From: Anaeramoeba flamelloides
Taxonomy: Eukaryota; Metamonada; Anaeramoebidae
Direction: 5' to 3'
Assembly: GCA_027625915.1 (NCBI GenBank)
Contig: JANTQA010000032.1
Location: 2,418,001 to 2,482,000, forward strand
DNA: 64,000 bases
Shown here: positions 61,653 through 64,000 of the stretch, piece after piece
Layout: every line of letters begins with the position of its first letter
Position numbering within the stretch: position 1 is the stretch's first letter
Notes under the pieces: generated by a model
Databases searched by the model: none
Told to the model about the DNA's origin: nothing
What the model saw: the letters and a program-made list of their open reading frames with translations, nothing else
Program-made: the position numbers and the translations under genes

Positions 61653-62692
61653 CAGTATGTTCAATAACCCGTGTCGGCGTTTTAATATATGTTTTTGAAA
61701 ATTATTTGTGTTGTTTTTTGAAACAACTGTGGTTTTTTTTTTTTTTAAAGGTTTTTTTTTTTATCAATAACTTTGGTTTTCTGTTTTTATTTTGTGTTCA
61801 ACAAAAAAATACAGTTCAGTTTAACTATACTTTCAAATCAACCAATATGTACAATAGATCATATGATCATAGTGTTTTTCTATAACCTTCAAGACCAATC
61901 TCCTGATAATAGAGATCAAATTCAACCAAATTTTAACAAAACCCCCATAAATAATAAAACCCAAATCTTTCAGTTTGAATAAATACAAAAAAAAATCAAT
62001 AAAAAGGATAAAACAAGTTCCTTAAAAACTTTTTTGCTTGTACCTCGGTATATTAACAAAATGAGAAATCAATTTTTCAAAGTTTTTTTAAAAAAGCTAT
62101 GAACCAAAAATTTCAATTCATTTTCTTTTATCCCTTTGCCAATCGTCTTCAAATCATATCTTGTATTTGGTTTAATTATTTACTTGTTTTTATTCTTTTT
62201 TTTGCCTATATTGGAGGAGATAAGAATCCAAAATGAAAGAATATTTCATATTGAATCAAAAGTTAATTAACCCATATTTTATCTGATCTAAAATTCTACA
62301 AGAACATACCCAATGACTAAATTCTTTTAAATCAATTCATTTTCAACAAGTTTAATAATGAGAGGAAATTAAATCTCTTATAAGATCAATTTTCAGAGAT
62401 TATAATAAGATCTTGCAATTTGTCTATCAAAATAGTAGAAATAATATTTTAGAAAACTTTGTGTAAAAATTTCTTTTATAGCTTTGAGAATGATAATAAT
62501 ATTGTCAAGATATTCTTCTTTTTTAAAAATAAGCACACTTTTGAAAACTTTTAATTGTTGACCACAATTAAAAAACGAAAACAACTGAAAAAAGTTGGAA
62601 AACAACAGTTAAAAACACGTTTTTCAAAAAACCACTGTTAAATTTTAAAAAACGACAATTATTTAAGTCGACACAGGTTATTTAACATTCTG
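61653..62692. mobile_element. 1040-bp TA-flanked element with CAGTATGTTCAATAACC termini
   Basis: The left end CAGTATGTTCAATAACCCGT continues GTCGGCG. The inverted right end is CAGAATGTTAAATAACCTGT, then GTCGACT. TA duplicates flank it (61651-61652; 62693-62694). Inside each end are extra inverted/tandem copies of an ACAACTGTGG/CCACTGTT motif within about 100 bp. CAGT termini with a TA target are typical of mariner-type elements. No transposase is recognisable in the interior frames, so it is probably a non-autonomous derivative. Confidence 0.8.
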
Positions 62693-62986
62693 TAGTCTTT
62701 TAGTTTTGATTTTATAAGTTTGACAAAATTTCGAAAAATGATGTAAAATTGTAAATATTTTACGGTTTTTTTAACACAACATTCTGAGTTAATTATATTT
62801 AAAATAAATTATTATCAATTCAATTTTTAATCAATTTTTATTTTCTTCTTTTTTTTTTTCCCAAAATAAGAATATACAGAATTGAAAAAAATACCTGACA
62901 AGAAAAAAAATCCCTGAAAAGATTTGAAACGATTATTAATTGATTCAATAAACAAAAAATACTCTCTAAAAAAAGATTTTAACATA

Positions 62987-63149
62987 CTGGTATTTGAATT
63001 CTAAATGGGAAAGAATTTTCACTTCCTTTTCCATATTTTTTTTTTCAAAATATAGTTCTTAAAGAAAGAGGTTCTCTATCTATGTTCTCTTAAAAAAGAG
63101 AAATTAAAAATGAAGTGAAAAAAAATCCCATTTATTATTCAAATACCAG
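62987..63149. mobile_element. 163-bp MITE 'M1', intact ends and TA target
   Basis: CTGGTATTTGAATTCTAAAT at the left and its inverse ATTTATTATTCAAATACCAG (first base shared) at the right, with CACTTCCTTTTCC / ATGAAGTGAA inside. Flanked by TA on both sides (62985-62986; 63150-63151). The best-preserved copy of the family in this window. Confidence 0.8.
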
Positions 63150-63869
63150 TATTCAAAAACTCAACAAGAGTTAATAGAAACACTGGTTGTTCGTCAATTT
63201 TGTTGAGGTATTTTTGTTCTTCTATTGTTTTTTTCTTATAAACCATAAATAAATCGACAAAAAATACAATTAAAGATAAACTTTAATAATAGGTTAAAAA
63301 AGAAATAGGCCAAAAGTACAGTTTCTAAAAACTCTGTTTTTCAAAAACAAGTTCGCCTCAGTTAAAAAAAAAGCAAAAATTTCGAAAGGATTTTCATTTA
63401 CCAAAAACAAATTTGATGAGTCAATTGAAAAGTGTTCTTAAGGGACTACATAAAAATTTGGAATAAAGAAGATCTCGACAGTACTTTGAACAAAAATCGA
63501 TTGGTTTTCAAGATCTGTAAACTTGTTGAAATTCACTTGGAAAGCAAAATCTTGATTCGAAATTGTCAATGATTGATCATTTTTTGAGGGTTGGGTTAAG
63601 AAAACAACACAATAATGTCCACTTCATTTAAGATATAGATCTGAAGAATAATTTGAATTTTTTTGTCAAAGATTTTGAAAAAAAAGGGTAAATTATTTAG
63701 TGTAATTGAATTGTAAAATATTATTTTTGCTTTTTATTTATGAAAAGTTGTTTTGAGAATTATTTTCCTAAATTCAATTAATGTGGGATTAAGTTTTGAT
63801 TATTTCTTTCATTTCTGTGTGTTAAATTTGAAAAGTAAAAAATAGGTTTACCAATAAAGAAAGGAATAA

Positions 63870-64000
63870 AGATTTTTGAAGAGTTGTGAAAAAAAAAAAG
63901 CAAAAAATACTTTTTGTGATGAGAGAACGATTCAGGAGTTTAGAGGAAGAAAATTTAATGATATTTGTTCAGCATCTATACATCTAAATTTCCGAGTGAA
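63870..64000 (+). other. possible exon running off the right edge
   Basis: The last ~90 bp are less A/T-homopolymeric than their surroundings and one plus-strand frame (DERTIQEFRGRKFNDICSAS IHLNFRV) stays open to the end. A second frame starting at ATG 63921 is equally protein-like (RERFRSLEEENLMIFVQHLY) but stops at about 63987. I recognise no domain, and without the flanking sequence the frame cannot be decided. Confidence 0.2.

Larger units (their letters stand above)
54519..64000. repeat. gene-free right end of the window, dense in repeats
   Basis: Upstream of the CARMIL-like exon 1 I see no supported gene. Content: R copy 3 (55060-56135), H-type hairpins (56140-56860), nested M1/M2 MITEs (57144-57688), S copy 2 (58470-59580), a TG microsatellite (59812-59852), a relative of the TTAA element (60050-60545), an F1 end (60828 onward), a 1.04-kb TA-flanked element (61653-62692), M1 (62987-63149) and a lone TTAA-GGGACTA end at 63438. 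A possible exon at the very edge is listed separately. Confidence 0.5.

Noticed and set aside
61773-62605. Two small frames inside the 1.04-kb TA-flanked element
   Set aside because: No resemblance to DDE transposases and no shared codon pattern; treated as chance frames.
1-64000. CRISPR arrays, operons, bacterial genes or a clustered defence or biosynthetic system
   Set aside because: No regular spacer arrays or bacterial-type gene packing. Genes are intron-containing, widely spaced and functionally unrelated.

Overview
The window is a stretch of nuclear chromosome from a strongly AT-rich protist. Evidence: spliceosomal GT-AG introns, cytosolic/nucleolar/nuclear eukaryotic proteins (eL37, SMC5, NOP2, prefoldin 2, RMND5, V-ATPase c, a CARMIL-type leucine-rich-repeat protein), a eukaryotic tRNA with A and B boxes, a poly-A LINE and many MITE-like DNA elements. 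The style (Lys/Asn-rich tails, CARMIL-like LRR protein, long A/T homopolymers) is compatible with Anaeramoeba or another amoeboid protist, but the sequence alone does not fix the species. All seven protein genes end in TAA, and no standard stop codon is used as sense, so the standard code is assumed.

Layout: eL37 (1052-1542, -); SMC5 in four exons (5190-13234, +); NOP2 in two exons (17392-21322, -); prefoldin subunit 2 (23628-24356, +); RMND5 E3 ligase (28041-29403, +); V-ATPase proteolipid c in three exons (32369-33171, -); tRNA-Gly(GCC) (38462-38531, +), followed by an antisense LINE fragment (about 38660-39900); then one large minus-strand CARMIL-like gene whose first exon (54255-54518) and main exon (41846-44098) are separated by an inferred intron of about 10.2 kb. 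That intron holds an almost full-length LINE (44568-47564), a decayed Tc1/mariner element (51450-52506) and several MITEs. From 54519 to the right edge no convincing gene is visible.

The intergenic and intronic DNA is mostly dispersed repeats. Several families occur twice or more in the window, and in three cases one copy carries a nested element while a second copy preserves the empty site (458-bp element at 1911-2368; TTAA-flanked element at 36692-37905; 165-bp MITE at 48833-48997). This gives direct within-window evidence of transposition.

The genes are unrelated housekeeping functions (ribosome, ribosome biogenesis, SMC5/6 genome maintenance, chaperone, GID/CTLH ubiquitin ligase, proton pump, actin regulation); no operon-like or pathway cluster and no clear novel system was found. 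The most notable oddity is that three conserved genes (V-ATPase c twice in one exon, RMND5, prefoldin 2) each need one base skipped at an A/T homopolymer to stay in frame. Homopolymer over-length in the assembly is the likely cause, but programmed +1 frameshifting is not excluded.
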